Source: Puccinia triticina
Taxonomy: Eukaryota; Basidiomycota; Pucciniomycetes; Pucciniales; Pucciniaceae
Assembly (NCBI RefSeq): GCF_026914185.1
Contig: NC_070563.1
Location: forward strand, 2,294,001 to 2,358,000
Reading direction: 5' to 3'
Length of the DNA stretch: 64,000 nt
A model generated the notes under the pieces. That model made no database searches, was not told the origin of the DNA, and worked only from the letters and a program-made list of their open reading frames with translations. This document shows, piece after piece, positions 32,324-43,036 of this stretch (positions within the stretch are counted from its first letter, which is position 1; each line of letters begins with the position of its first letter). Made by a program: the position numbers and the translations under genes.

Positions 32324-34150
32324 CTAGTACAAGATCTGGAACATGTATTGTTCTAGGTCAGTAGGGAGGTGAATGGGGATTGCTCGTTGCCATTCATGTC
32401 CGTCCCTGACGCCTCTAGAGAGCGCATCTGCTCTGTTCTCTGCCGAGGTTACTCTTCGTGCTTCGATATCCACTTGTAATCTAACCAAGATATCCTGGAT
32501 AATTTTCCATTCTTCGTTCACCCATTTATCTTTGGATTTGCGTTTACGGATTGCGCCTTCGGTGGTGGTATTGTCCGTCCAAACTATGAATGTTTTGCCT
32601 TGCTTAACGCCAAGTGATTCTAGCATCAGTAGGCCTAAACGGATCGTGACTGTTTCCAACCAGGCAATGCCCCTTTCTTGGTTTGTGCGTTCCTTCCAAT
32701 CTTGCAACAACTGAAATTGGGCCCATCGGCGGCCGATCATCACTCCGATGCCGAAACCGGTCGATGCGTCACCCATCCACCCGATTTCGGTTGGGGCGGG
32801 GTTTGGGATTAGTCGGGTCTCTTTGAAAGTGATAAGCGTGTGGAACCATCGGTCCAGATCTTCTTTCACGTCTTGCGGAAGCGTCCGTAAAGCGGACTTT
32901 ATTGCCCAGCTCTTGAGCCATCGATATAAGCTGCACAAGTAACATCTGAGCTGGGGCAACAGATAGGACACATGGTTAAGGCGTCCTACCATGACCTCGA
33001 CGTTGTTATAAGAGTATGTTTGTTGGTGTAAGAACTTTTTGAGTTGGTCCACCCGTTCAAATAACTTCCCCTGCGGTAGGCGGACAGTCTTGTCAACCCC
33101 GTTCCACAGGAATCCAATGTATTTCTGTTCTGGAGCAAAAGCCGAGAACTTTTCATTGTTTGTTTTGACTCCCAAAACCCCTGAAAGGGCCACGATGTCG
33201 TCCATCTTGGTTGTGGATTCAATATCCTTCACAAAGAGGTTATCGTCGACCCAACAGAAGACGGAAACTAGGTCGAAGCGATGCAGCATAATTTGTTTCC
33301 AGGCATCAGCAGGACGGCCAAATGAACCGCACCCTGCCACCCCTCCAAAGGTAATTCTAGTGTCCAAGAGGAGGTTGCCGTCAAAATCTTTCACCAGCAG
33401 ATAAGGCCATTGGTCCATGGCTGTGGGTATCTGGCGATAAGCCTTTTCCCAGTCGAAAATGGCTAGGAGGCAGGGCTTTTCTCTTCGTCGCAAGAAGCTA
33501 GAGACAATATTAAAGTCGTCCCAAGTAGTAGAGAAGTCATCTGGGTTCACAAAAGAGTTGACCGAAGGGGTCTCCGGTCTAGAGTGAGGGTAGGATAAAT
33601 CGTTCGTTGGGCGCAGCGAGCCATCGCCGTTAACCACCGCTCCTAGCGGGTTGGAGCGAAAGAAGCTAAAATTTTTAGCGACCTCTGTGTGTTTGAATGG
33701 ACCAAACATTCATCCGCTTGAGAGCTCTTTCTGCAGTTTTTCCTCTATTAAGTCTTTCACCTCCCAGGCCGAGGCATGGTTGTCTGGGGTGAAGAAAGCC
33801 CTATTTGGGCCGAGCGAGTGTTGCAGAATTCCTTGATGGAAACCGTTTTTGAAGCCATCAAGGACGTCGGCAAACTCAGGCAGGAGGTCTGCGTCTTTAA
33901 GAGCCGCCTCCCAAGCCTCAATGTTCATTTCGCAGGAGACTTTTGTCGGCCAACGCGAGGGCGAGGCACTATGCGAATTGGGGCAAAAGGGGCCCGGTTC
34001 TGCGGCAATTTCCGGAGCACCTTGGTCACATGGGGGCTGACGGGGGGACTCGGGTGAGTTCTGCTCTGAATGTTCACTAAACACACTATGGAGATTATTC
34101 ATTTCATTGGTCAGAAAAAAGGACATGATCAAGGGTGAGGTGACGCTCAA
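32324..34150 (-). pseudogene. PAT/DIRS reverse transcriptase-RNase H, one in-frame TGA
   Basis: The N-terminal 146 residues (from 34150) end LIEEKLQKELSSG, then TGA (33710-33712), then MFGPFKHTEVAKNFSFFRSN in the same frame. DIRS enzymes have an unbroken Gly-Arg-Met here, so the stop is probably a CGA-to-TGA change. Downstream are RT motifs CLLAIFDWEKAYRQIP, FGGVAGCGSFGRPADAWKQI and the active site CWVDDNLF, then an RNase H-like region with GWMGDASTGFGIG and VWTDNTTTEGAIRKR, ending at 32324. This enzyme copies element RNA into DNA. A single nonsense change separates it from an open frame of about 607 residues. Confidence 0.88.
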
Positions 34151-34298
34151 CCGGGAAAAGACTTTTTAATGGTTTTTTTTTTTTTTTTTTTTTTTTTGGT
34201 AGGGACAGTGGGGAGGCTATATGGAACTGTGTACTGTAGAGATGACAAAGATTACGGTGCCCATATGGCTGAACCGATAAAGAAAGGAGGAAGGAGGC

Positions 34299-36003
34299 CT
34301 ACTGGGGAGCTTTCCCGTTCCCTTGCGCGCCTTGCTTTGCGGCGTGATTCGGGTCGAAACTGTTGCCTTTATACCCGCTACCCTTCGGGGCTCTACCGCC
34401 AGCGGTTTTTGCCGGGAGGGAAGACGGGCCCGCTGCGTTAGCAACGTTCGGGGCCTTAGCGACCGCTTGCTTTTTCTCGGTTTTTGGGGCACCAGTAGTT
34501 GGGTCCCAGTTAGCTCGAGTGCCAAATTCCGCGTATGGGTTGTCTGTGAAGTCAAGCTCATCAAATTTCCTGGCAGTGGCGTAGCAGGAGTGGGCGATCT
34601 TGCTTTGGAAAACCAAGATGTTTGCCACAGATTGGGAACCGTCCGCTAGCGCCACCCGATGAGCAAAGGCGTTGGTGCGCACTTGGATGTCATAGCGGAG
34701 GGCGACCATAAAGCCGTCCTCGGCCAGGATAGCGTTGGCGTTAGCTTTGTGGGCAAGAAGCCAGTTGGCCATGCGCTTGAAGTTGTACTCTACTTTGAGG
34801 GTATTGTAGAAATTCTGGTGGTTAGAAGTCCAGTCGCTAAATGACTGAGTCCACTCCGACGGGTAAGGATAGCCCGTGTAGCGGTTGCGGTCGGAGGCAG
34901 AATCTTCAAACTTGGACCGTTTTTCCGCGTAATAGAGGATAGCGCGGTTCTTCCATGCCTTGTTAAATATTGTCAAGGGAATGGGGACCTTGAGTTCCCT
35001 TATATTCTTGTCGAAATAGGGGGTAAAGCCCATCTCGTCATGACGGGGAACGGCTTCAACATTGAACTGTATGTCGCCAACCACGGATTCACCATCCGAG
35101 TGATTCTCCTCGTCCTCGTGGTATTTGGGGATCAGGGCGTACTTAGCGTAAGGGTCGGGGTTGACCAGCTTTTTTGGACGCGCCTTGTTGCTGAGGTCTT
35201 CGGCCGAGGCTGAGACCGGGGTTTGAGCCGAATGCGCGGGGGGCTTTGTTGACATCAAGGATTTGAACATCGCGAAGTAGAGGTCTGATGCTTCTTGGTC
35301 GCCAGCTTTCTCCGCCGCCAGATGCTTTTCCACGAGAGTAGCAATGGTCTCGTCATTCAACACAAGACTTTTTGGGGCTACAACTGGGGGAGAGGCTTTG
35401 CCTTTTTAAAACCAGACCGTTAGTGAGGAATCACATTCGGCTAGCGATGAACTTGAGTAGAAGCAGGGCAAGGAGCACACCTTTGGAGGAATCCTTGGGG
35501 GTCGGATCTAAAACCTCTATCCCGGCCTCCGTACTCTCGTCGTCGGCTGTAATATGCGCGCGCGTTCACAATTCATTCGTTTTTTTTTTTTTTGAATGTT
35601 AGTCATCTGTTCTACCGAAATGGTTCGGACAGGTGGTTTTGGACTTACTGTTGTCCGCTTCGAATCTTTTGGACAGGTCCGGATCATTCCTAGTCCCAGT
35701 CTTGTTTGCAGAATTTGGGGCCGCGTCAGCGGAGCTTTTACCGGGGCGAGTCGGATTCCCGTTTTTCCCTTGGTTCTTATGGGTTTTACTCTTTTTTGCC
35801 GCGGCATCTCGGGGCATGGAAGGGGCGGGATGGTGAAGGGCAGAGGTTACCCCTTCAGCCGGAATGGCTGGGGCTGCAGTTCGGGTTGCCGGGGAGCTAG
35901 CAGTGGTAGTAGGGTCTTCGAGGGGAGGAGCATTAGGGTCGGTTACGGGATTTTGGTTCTTGTTACGGAAGCCATCCGTGACTGCTTGGACTCTGTCGGA
36001 CAT
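34299..36003 (-). CDS. PAT/DIRS gag-like protein, three exons
   Basis: Exon 1 (36003 to about 35650) starts MSDRVQAVTDGFRNKNQNPV and is Pro/Ala/Lys rich. A GTAAGT donor and acceptor near 35551 lead to a short exon ADDESTEAGIEVLDPTPKDS, and a second intron (GTGTGC..AAAAAG, ending near 35405) leads to the long exon ending at 34299. The long exon contains VPIPLTIFNKAWKNRAILYY, YTGYPYPSEWTQSFSDWTSN and LAHKANANAILAEDG, a layout I associate with rust DIRS gag proteins, and a basic Gly-rich tail. No zinc knuckle is seen. It lies first on the coding strand, before the reverse transcriptase. Confidence 0.75.
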
Positions 36004-36079
36004 AGCGTGTGAAGATGCTAAGTAGGTATGAAGAATGATTCACCGTAAGTGAGAGCAAGAAGATTCAGATTTCTAGGTC

Positions 36080-36486
36080 GAAAAAATTAGGAGCTAATTT
36101 CTCAAGCAACGCTTACTAAAAGCGCTGAGAAGCTAAGGGAGACGGGGTTCGCTTTGGTAACGGTGCAATGGGGGAAAGAGAGGGAGAGGCACCCCACTAT
36201 TTATATGGGGACCAGTACCCGGGGACTGGCTGGAGCGGTTAACCCCTTTGGTCTTCCCTAAGCGGGTCACCCTTTTAAAGGAGCCTCTGGAAACGGAAGG
36301 GTTCCAAGGTGGTTCCCGCTTTTAGCCATGTATGGTTTCATTCCATAGCCTAATGGGGGTTTCGCATCCTCTTCGGTCGGCAGTAGCATAAACGTGGCGT
36401 TTTGCTCCACCGGCGCTTGGGGGGATGACGCGTCTAGAGTATCCACGGAACTAAACACTTCACGCTACGCTTCCAGTAATGGGCAA
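36080..36486. repeat. PAT split repeat B2
   Basis: 407 bp, paired with 29846-30252; marks the 5' end of the element on its coding strand. Confidence 0.92.
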
Positions 36487-36925
36487 ACACACATCTGTAA
36501 GTATCCGTGGGATCCTCGGGGCCATCACGAGGTGCCCCCGTGATCCACTTGGTGGAGACCCGACCAACAGCCGCTGGTCCGACCTCGTGCGCGGCCACCA
36601 CGTGGAGTCCTCGTGGAATCCGCGTGATTTCCCCGTGGATGGACTCCCCGGGTGTAACCCAATGTCAGAAGAAGCACACAACGTCGTAATTCGGAACCCC
36701 TGAGACATTTCGACGCAACCCCTTGCGACCCCCCAGCTTGACTCAGCCCGAGCCCACCTGCTGCCCAAACCAGCGCAAACCTCACGTCCAAACTGGCAGA
36801 ATGCCCCACCCAATCATTCGACACTAGTCGAACCGTCAAACACCGGTGCCACAGCTCTATTCGTCGCCAGCCGTCCGTGGTTCGAGCCCTCATCTGTTCT
36901 TCCATCAACACGACCACAGCTCCCA

Positions 36926-37306
36926 ATGATGCTTCTCCCCCGCCTGCTCCTTCTCCTCCAGGTGACGCTGTTGGCGACGGTTTCCGCCAACGAACCTGAA
37001 CACATGTGCACCGAATGCGAAGTCGGGGCGGAGGCCGTGGACGAAGGCCCCCTCGCACATTGTAATGCGGCCCTAAGGTGCCGGCAGGGTGGAGATGACC
37101 ACGGCACATGCGACGCTTTGTATAATGTACGAACGGTTTACCGCTGTCCGCGACCGCAGTGTGGCGCAGCCGTTTACACAATGACAAACTTCTTCTGCCG
37201 CCGGGACCACTATCACAACTGCCGGTGCCAGCCAACTGCCCGGGCCCGACTTGCCCGCATTCTATCGGCCGGATCATCTTCGAAGTCAAAGGTCCACCCC
37301 CGATAA
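36926..37306 (+). CDS. Small secreted cysteine-rich protein, 126 aa (candidate effector)
   Basis: It starts at the first of two adjacent ATGs, MMLLPRLLLLLQVTLLATVS, a strong signal peptide with likely cleavage after VSA. The mature chain of about 105 residues has 10 cysteines, spaced as paired CxxC-like units (CTECEVG, HCNAALRC, CPRPQC, FFCRRDHYHNCRC). No transmembrane segment follows. There is no intron. It sits in 0.9 kb of unique sequence between the PAT and Harbinger elements. Size, signal peptide and cysteine content fit rust secreted effector candidates; I recognise no named family. Upstream, 36490-36925 holds CGTGGA/TCCACG words and no other gene. Confidence 0.65.
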   Translation: MMLLPRLLLLLQVTLLATVSANEPEHMCTECEVGAEAVDEGPLAHCNAALRCRQGGDDHGTCDALYNVRTVYRCPRPQCGAAVYTMTNFFCRRDHYHNCRCQPTARARLARILSAGSSSKSKVHPR

Positions 37307-37720
37307 ACACCCCCAGCCCATGCACAAGTCAATCATCCTGCAAAGCCACATCCAGTCACACTGTCCACCAATCATTAAGAAAACAATGAATAGGGGGATT
37401 CAAAATTGATCCAGGAAGTGTCCCAGGTCGGAATTCCAGGAAAAATAAAACACTGCCAAAAAGAATTTCCTGGAGGTTCTACATTGAAACCCCCAAAAGG
37501 GGAATTTTCCTGGATTCGAATCCAGGAGCATGCCTCCTGGAACTAATCCAATAGTTCTTTGTGTTTTGTCCATGCCTCCGGGGTCCCGAACGGAAAACCC
37601 TTTCTTGAACCTTTCCCCCCCCCCCCAGAACCACAAGCGCATCCCATTAGACCGTCTAGTGGTGCAAATTCTTTTCAAGTCACAGTTTTCACACACTCCG
37701 GATCCAAAACTCCCCAAGAA

Positions 37721-38231
37721 ATGCCTTCATCTTTTCGTGGAATTCCCTGGGACACCGATGGCATCAATGGTCAACCTAGCAGCATCACAATCCTTCTGGA
37801 TTGGCTCACCGCGAACAACAACTATGCTCAATGGTGTACTACACCTGTAAGGGATCACCTCTGCGCTGAAATCCTGGCTGTTATGAGTCATCATGATATA
37901 ACTCATCGCACTGCACGTGGTGAGAGCCCTCTATTGCTTGCTTGTTGAGCTGATCGCTGACCAACCTTGTTCCAGGTATTTCCATGAAGATAGATCAACT
38001 CAAACATGGCTACCAGCATGTTGCGGACTTACTCGAGCATTCTGGGCTGGCAAATGATCCCAACACTGCCATTGGCACCGTTCAAAGTGAGGCCCCTTAA
38101 CTGCCACCCCGTGAACCATCATTTTAGCTGACCAACTTGCGCCAGCACATGCTCGCTCGCTTTTCAGATACTGGGAGCAACTCCATCCCATAATGGGACG
38201 GCTTCCATTTCGAGAAGAAGATGTTTTTTAA
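37721..38231 (+). CDS. Short Myb/trihelix-like protein of the Harbinger element, 137 aa
   Basis: Exons 37721-37919, 37976-38086 and 38128-38231 join in phase (introns of 56 and 41 nt). It starts MPSSFRGIPWDTDGINGQPS, then SSITILLDWLTANNNYAQW, HHDITHRTARG, ISMKIDQLKHGYQHVADLLE and RYWEQLHPIMGRLPF. This matches, block by block, the first two exons of the minus-strand protein at 42.3-43.0 kb (SSIRILLDWLAVEGNYERW, GITHRDNKG, KMQELQNSYSKANDFL, KYWDELSIIMG). The fold looks like the Myb/SANT or trihelix DNA-binding domain that Harbinger elements carry as a second protein. It lacks the long acidic and coiled-coil tail of its paralogue. Start choice rests on that alignment. Confidence 0.7.
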
Positions 38232-38473
38232 ATCTGCAACGCAACCATAGTACATCACCACCTTTTCTCTGTGACATCGCCATTGTGTTCCCCCGCGCAA
38301 GCCATTCTCATTCGGAGTCTTGAATCATGTTATTCCTAGTGGGAATGCAGTCACATACATATGTGAGCGCTTGGAAAGCACTAGTGGAAGTGATCTCAGC
38401 CGGGGCCTTGGTAGAGGGTACTTGATCGAGGAGACTGAGAGAAACCAATACTTGGTTTTGTTGTAAAACCTGT

Positions 38474-39891
38474 ATGAGACATGAAGTGCGGAGCCTTGAG
38501 ACATCAGCACTTGCGGCTCCTTCACCCTCACCAAATAAAACAACCAGAATGGTGCGAACTTCTCGTAGGAAGCTTTTGATCACAACCCTAACAAAGGCAT
38601 TAGATTTTCTATTAGCTGATCACGAAGAAGAAAACTCGAGCTCAGAATACAATACCGATTGCGAGGACGATAAGTGTGAGGATGAAGATATGGAAATCGC
38701 GGACCTAGAAGCTAAGGCAAAAGCACTTGGCCAGATCCAAGGCAAGCGCTATCTCGGAGGTCGTCACCGTATCGAGAAGGGTCCGGACGCACACCATTTT
38801 CTGCTAAATCGGATGCAAGAGTATCGGTTTAAGCAATTTTTTCGTATGTCTTGGTCATCGTTCTTCAATCTATGCCAACAGATTGAAGGCAACCCAGTTT
38901 TCCATAACAACTCCAATCATCCTCAACGTCCGGTAATCAAACAGATGATGGTCGCACTCAACCGCTTTGGATGCTTTGGAAATGGTGTGGCAGTTGGTAT
39001 AATTGCAACCTATTATCGAATTGGCGATGGTACCGTTGAGCTCTATACGAACCGGTGCATCATGGCCATAGTAGCCCTCCAATCCCAACTACTCACCTGG
39101 CCAAACAATACCGCACGCAAAATTATCAAAGAAAGCTACAAGGAAGTAGGCTTTGATGGTTGTGTTGGGCTAATTGATGGCACGCTTGTTGTACTGTCTA
39201 CCTGCCCGGAGAAGGATGGTCCGGATTACTACAATCGCAAAGGCTTTTACGGGATCGTCACCCTGCTTGTTTGCGATGAAAACAAAAATATAATCTATGT
39301 CTACACGGGATGGCCCGGATGTTCTCACGATCAACGACTCATGTCCAACTGCACTCTCAACACGTGTCCCACGGATTTTTTTGCGGAAGGGGAGTACCTT
39401 CTAGCCGACTCAGCCTTTGTACCAACAGCAAATACTGTCCCGGCCTTCAGACGCAAGAAAAACAAACCACTAACCGATGAGCAGCACAATTTCAACCGTC
39501 ACCTCTCGGGAGTTAGGGTTGGGATTGAAAATTGCATTGGATTATTAAAAAATCGATTTCAAAGCCTGAAAGGCTTGCGCTTACGGATTGCCAGCAAAAA
39601 GGACATGGTTCGTGCTACAGCTTGGATCATGGTTGGTCTCTCTTGTTCGAGATTGATTGCTTAGTTAGATTAAACTGAAAATTTCATTTACAGGCCTGTG
39701 CGATTCTGCATAATTATCTAAATAAAGGATCTGATTTAGATTTCAATGACTTTGAACCTGAAACCGATGATCCTGACGACGAATTTGGAAATAGGAACCC
39801 CGCAGAAAAAGGCACTGTTGCAGGCAAAAGAAGGCGACAAGAGGTTCTCAAACTTGCAAGGGAATTTAGGGAGGAGGATGGGCGGTATTAA
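38474..39891 (+). CDS. Harbinger (DDE_Tnp_4) transposase
   Basis: Exon 1 is 38474-39631 (or from ATG 38549) and exon 2 is 39694-39891, with a GTTGGT..ACAG intron of 62 nt. The protein is 451 residues from 38474. After an acidic N-terminus it reads GRHRIEKGPDAHHFLLNRMQ, RMSWSSFFNLC, then the DDE nuclease: GCVGLIDGTLV (Asp), GFYGIVTLLVCDE, YVYTGWPGCSHDQRL, YLLADSAFVP (Asp) and GVRVGIENCIGLLKNRFQSLKGLR (Glu). Splicing restores the conserved ACAILHNYL after the helix ATAWIM. The C-terminus is acidic then basic (KRRRQE). No lesion is visible. The enzyme should cut at the AGGGGGATTC termini and leave 3-bp duplications; it may also move the MITEs in this window. Confidence 0.93.
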
Positions 39892-39936
39892 TCAATAAGT
39901 GTGATACTTTTAGCTTTACATCACAATAATGAAACA

Positions 39937-41384
39937 TCATTCTTGATCATCAGGATACATGGCCAGTCCAAAATCTCTACTGTCATCCAGGGTTTTTCGC
40001 ACAATGGGATGTGAGATCGGTAAATCAAAGTCCTGTGCAATCAATCCAAGTGCAGCTTCTGGAATTAAAACCTTCCGCAAAAAATACTCAGGAGCAAGTG
40101 GATGCACAATCTGAGTGGTTAAGTCCAAATTCAAGCAAAGGAATTCTTTGTGTAGTGTTTGGTATATGATCTCAAATCCCTGGGGCCCATAGCTGAAATC
40201 ATGTGGATCAGTAATATAATTCATAAATTGGCACTGCACACTGGGCAACTTACTATCCAGGCTGCTCAATCTTAAAGGTATCAATGTCATAGAAGACACT
40301 CTGAGATTTTGTAGAACCAAGAGTTTTCCAAATAGTTGACGCGTAATCTAAAAACTCTGATGGAATTTGCTTATGTGCTACCGACCATAGGTGACCGCTG
40401 ATAGTTTTCAAGCGGCTATTAAAAAACTGTCAGTGGGAGATAACAAAGATTTCTCAATTTGAACTCGACTTCAACTCACATTTGGAGATTTGAGAAATCA
40501 ATCTGTGCAGGCCAGCCTCTTTCCAGCCCCATTGGGATTACGGAAATCTCATCCTGATGGCGGCGGCAGTAATCGGCTACAACGGAAAACTAAAGAGAAA
40601 GCACCTGTGAGAAACCTGCTGGAATGTCATGCAGATTACGACACTCACAGGTAAATGCAAAGCCTTTGGGTTTGTAGGTGAAAACCTATGACAGACATCG
40701 GGACGGCCTTTGAGATACTTCGCTAAATCTACAAGCATTTTTGATGGTTTCTTGGGTAATAACTCGTCACAAAAGGAGCATAAATCATCTGTGAGAGGTT
40801 AATGTCAGCACAGTGCCGTATAAAGAAAGTGGGCATTGCAAACTCCAAAGTGAAAACTAACTTGGATTAGTTGCATCAGCATGTAGCTCGTTTTCTAACT
40901 CCGCAAGATCATGTTCAAGATCTATTCTATCCAATCTTCCATGACTTCGAGGTCGGAAAGCTGGGTGGATTGTAGAATTATCATCTTGTGGCTCGATTGA
41001 AATCCCGTGGGCCATGAGTTCGTCCTGCATTTCTTTCATCAGGTTAACCGCAGGTTCTTTTGAGGCACCAGCTGGTGGGACATCCAATGCCGAAGATCGC
41101 TCAAGCAAAACATCGACTTCTGGGAGATCAGACTCTAACGATTCAACAAGGCTAGGCACTGGTTGATTAACGAGCTGAGCATGATTGATTTCTTTTGGAA
41201 TGGAGATTGCGGCCGTGAGTGGTTCAGAATCAACGGATTGTTTCTTGTTTGCAGGCGGTGTTGATCCAGATTTGACTGCTTCCTTCTTATTCTTCTTCTT
41301 TGATCGCTTTCGGGGTTTACTTGGCAAAACGGTCTCTTCAAACTTAAACTTGTAGCGAACGAAGTCGAGCAATGATTTTGGCAT
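39937..41384 (-). CDS. RTC4-like domain protein carried by the Harbinger element, 396 aa
   Basis: Five exons: 41384-40862, 40788-40649, 40589-40480, 40415-40254, 40192-39937; all phases close. The N-terminal 174 residues are basic then acidic and disordered (PRKRSKKKNKKEA). Then come a Cys-x2-Cys segment LCSFCDELLPKKPSKML, a Cys/His segment (VCHRFSPTN, ADYCRRHQDE, GWPAQIDFSNL), and the core IEQPGYYGPQGFEIIYQTLH, FLRKVLIPEAALGLIAQDF and RDFGLAMYPDDQ. This order resembles the C-terminal domain of yeast RTC4 (restriction of telomere capping 4), whose biochemical role is poorly known. It is convergent with the transposase gene (45 bp apart). The role in transposition is unknown; family assignment is from motif memory. 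Confidence 0.7.
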
Positions 41385-41719
41385 TCCGGCGAGTGAACAT
41401 ATGTATCTTGTGGATGATGCTCAGATATAGGCAAACTCGAGCCCAAGCGGACTTGGGAGCCGAGGCAAGATCCTGTACAGTTTCAGTCTGTACCGTTTTT
41501 GGGCTTAAACTGTTTGAGACACTGTGACAGAGCACCGATAAAAACCGAGTTGGGATTCTGAGGTGTTCACAAAGACCCCCCTCCGGATACTCAAGTGGTG
41601 GAAAAAAATGTAATTCACGACATGATAATTGGTTGGGCATATGGAGGTGTGTTGTGCGAAGAAAAAATTATGGCGAGAATTCAAAAGAGACAAAAGATTC
41701 GGGCAACAAATAAGATGAA

Positions 41720-43036
41720 CTAGTTTGAATCGTTGCTTGATTCCTCACTTGAATCACTGCTTGAACTGTCCGAGCTGTCATCGGAATCGTCTTCGGAGCC
41801 AACATTGCCAGGAGTTTGATCGTTGGAGGGTTTGGTATTGCTGCTGCCTTCGCCTTGGCTGAACTGTGCTTTCATGAACTTCGCAATTTCTTTCTTGGAG
41901 TGGCCCAAGTCGCTTAGCTCCTTCATGATGGCAATACGCTCGCGGACCTCATCCAGCTCCGTTCGTCGTGCCTTCATCTGAGCCTCCATTTCAAGAACTC
42001 GGACCCTCCTCTTTTCAATCTCCATCATCCCCTTGTTACGTGAAGCTTCCAACTTAATGCGTTTCTTCTCTGATGCTCTTTTATCTTCATCGCGTTTCTT
42101 GCGCGCTTCATAACAGTCACGCCGATAATTGTTAGATTCGGCTAGAACCTTCTCCAAGCCAAGGGGGTCGCGGTCTAGAGCCAAGCCACATAATTATTAG
42201 GCAGTCCGAGAAACATGATAGAAGCCAAGGCAAGTGAAATTTTCACTAACTTTTGGCACTGGCCTTCCTTTTTGTGCCGCCGCGGCGGGCAGAAGCAGTG
42301 GGACCAGGGGAAGTTGTCCGGCCCGTGTTGGGTTCTTCTTGCTCGTCATCGTCATCGTCTGTCAGATTTTCATTCGGCTCAGAGCTGGCGCCGACATTTG
42401 CATTGGGCACTTGTTGTAAGGCTGAGGTATCACCGTTATCAGGTGAGCCGTCGCGCAGAAGGTTCGGTACCGGTAAGTCATGCGATGTGACCGTGTGCAG
42501 AGGAGTTGCGACAGTCCGTGTACCCATGATGATACTAAGTTCGTCCCAATATTTACAGATCTTTGTCAAAGCAACTGAAAGGTGTTAAACAGTAAGTTGC
42601 AGCGGAGGAGAGATTTTCAGAAAAAAATGTACATACTTTTGAGGGTAGTTGTTCCATTGGCTATGTCATCCTCCTGGAGGCCAGAGCCCGTATTGCGGAG
42701 GAAGTCGTTAGCTTTCGAGTAGGAGTTTTGAAGCTCTTGCATTTTGGTTTGCACTCCTTTGTTGTCTCGGTGGGTGATACCAGCTTCGACCATCAATGCT
42801 AAGATTTCATTTGCTAGGGCGGACTTGGTTGACCCGGTCTTGGTATCGCCGCGCCATCGTTCGTAGTTGCCTTCAACAGCGAGCCAGTCGAGGAGGATGC
42901 GAATGCTAGAATCTCGGCCATCCTCACCATCTTTGTCCCACGCTACAGGGGGCTTCTTCTTCTTGGGTTGGCTCGCGGTGCTGATCGGTGTTGCGGACGT
43001 TGCGGAGGTAGGATTGTTCTTCTTCTTAGGTGGCAT
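41720..43036 (-). CDS. Myb/trihelix-like protein with coiled coil and acidic tail, Harbinger accessory, 392 aa
   Basis: Exons 43036-42637, 42574-42251 and 42174-41720 join in phase. It starts MPPKKKNNPTSATSATPIST, a basic leader, then the Myb-like block SSIRILLDWLAVEGNYERW to KYWDELSIIMG. An acidic linker (TDDDDDEQEEPNTG) and a basic patch (GGTKRKAS) follow, then a long charged helix rich in Lys/Arg/Glu (YEARKKRDEDKRASEKKRIK, MEIEKRRVRVLEMEAQMKAR) likely to form a coiled coil, and a Ser/Asp tail. Harbinger elements need a DNA-binding partner to bring the transposase to the nucleus and the ends; this is the best candidate. It lies at the right end, its 5' side 270 bp from the terminal repeat. 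Confidence 0.75.

Larger units (their letters stand above)
29397..36486 (-). mobile_element. PAT-like DIRS retroelement with split direct repeats, 7.1 kb
   Basis: Two repeat types are arranged A1 (29397-29827), B1 (29846-30252), A2 (30256-30686), coding body, B2 (36080-36486). The A copies are both 431 bp and the B copies both 407 bp, with few substitutions. On the coding (minus) strand this is B-ORFs-A-B-A, the split-direct-repeat layout of PAT-type DIRS elements, which replicate through a circular form and integrate by tyrosine recombinase. The genes are a spliced gag, a reverse transcriptase-RNase H ORF and a tyrosine recombinase. One nonsense codon and one internal duplication show that this copy is inactive. 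Confidence 0.92.

Noticed and set aside
37559..37720. An earlier in-frame start for the short Myb-like gene
   Set aside because: The upstream residues are Pro-rich and do not align with the paralogue, whose domain starts a similar distance from its own Met.
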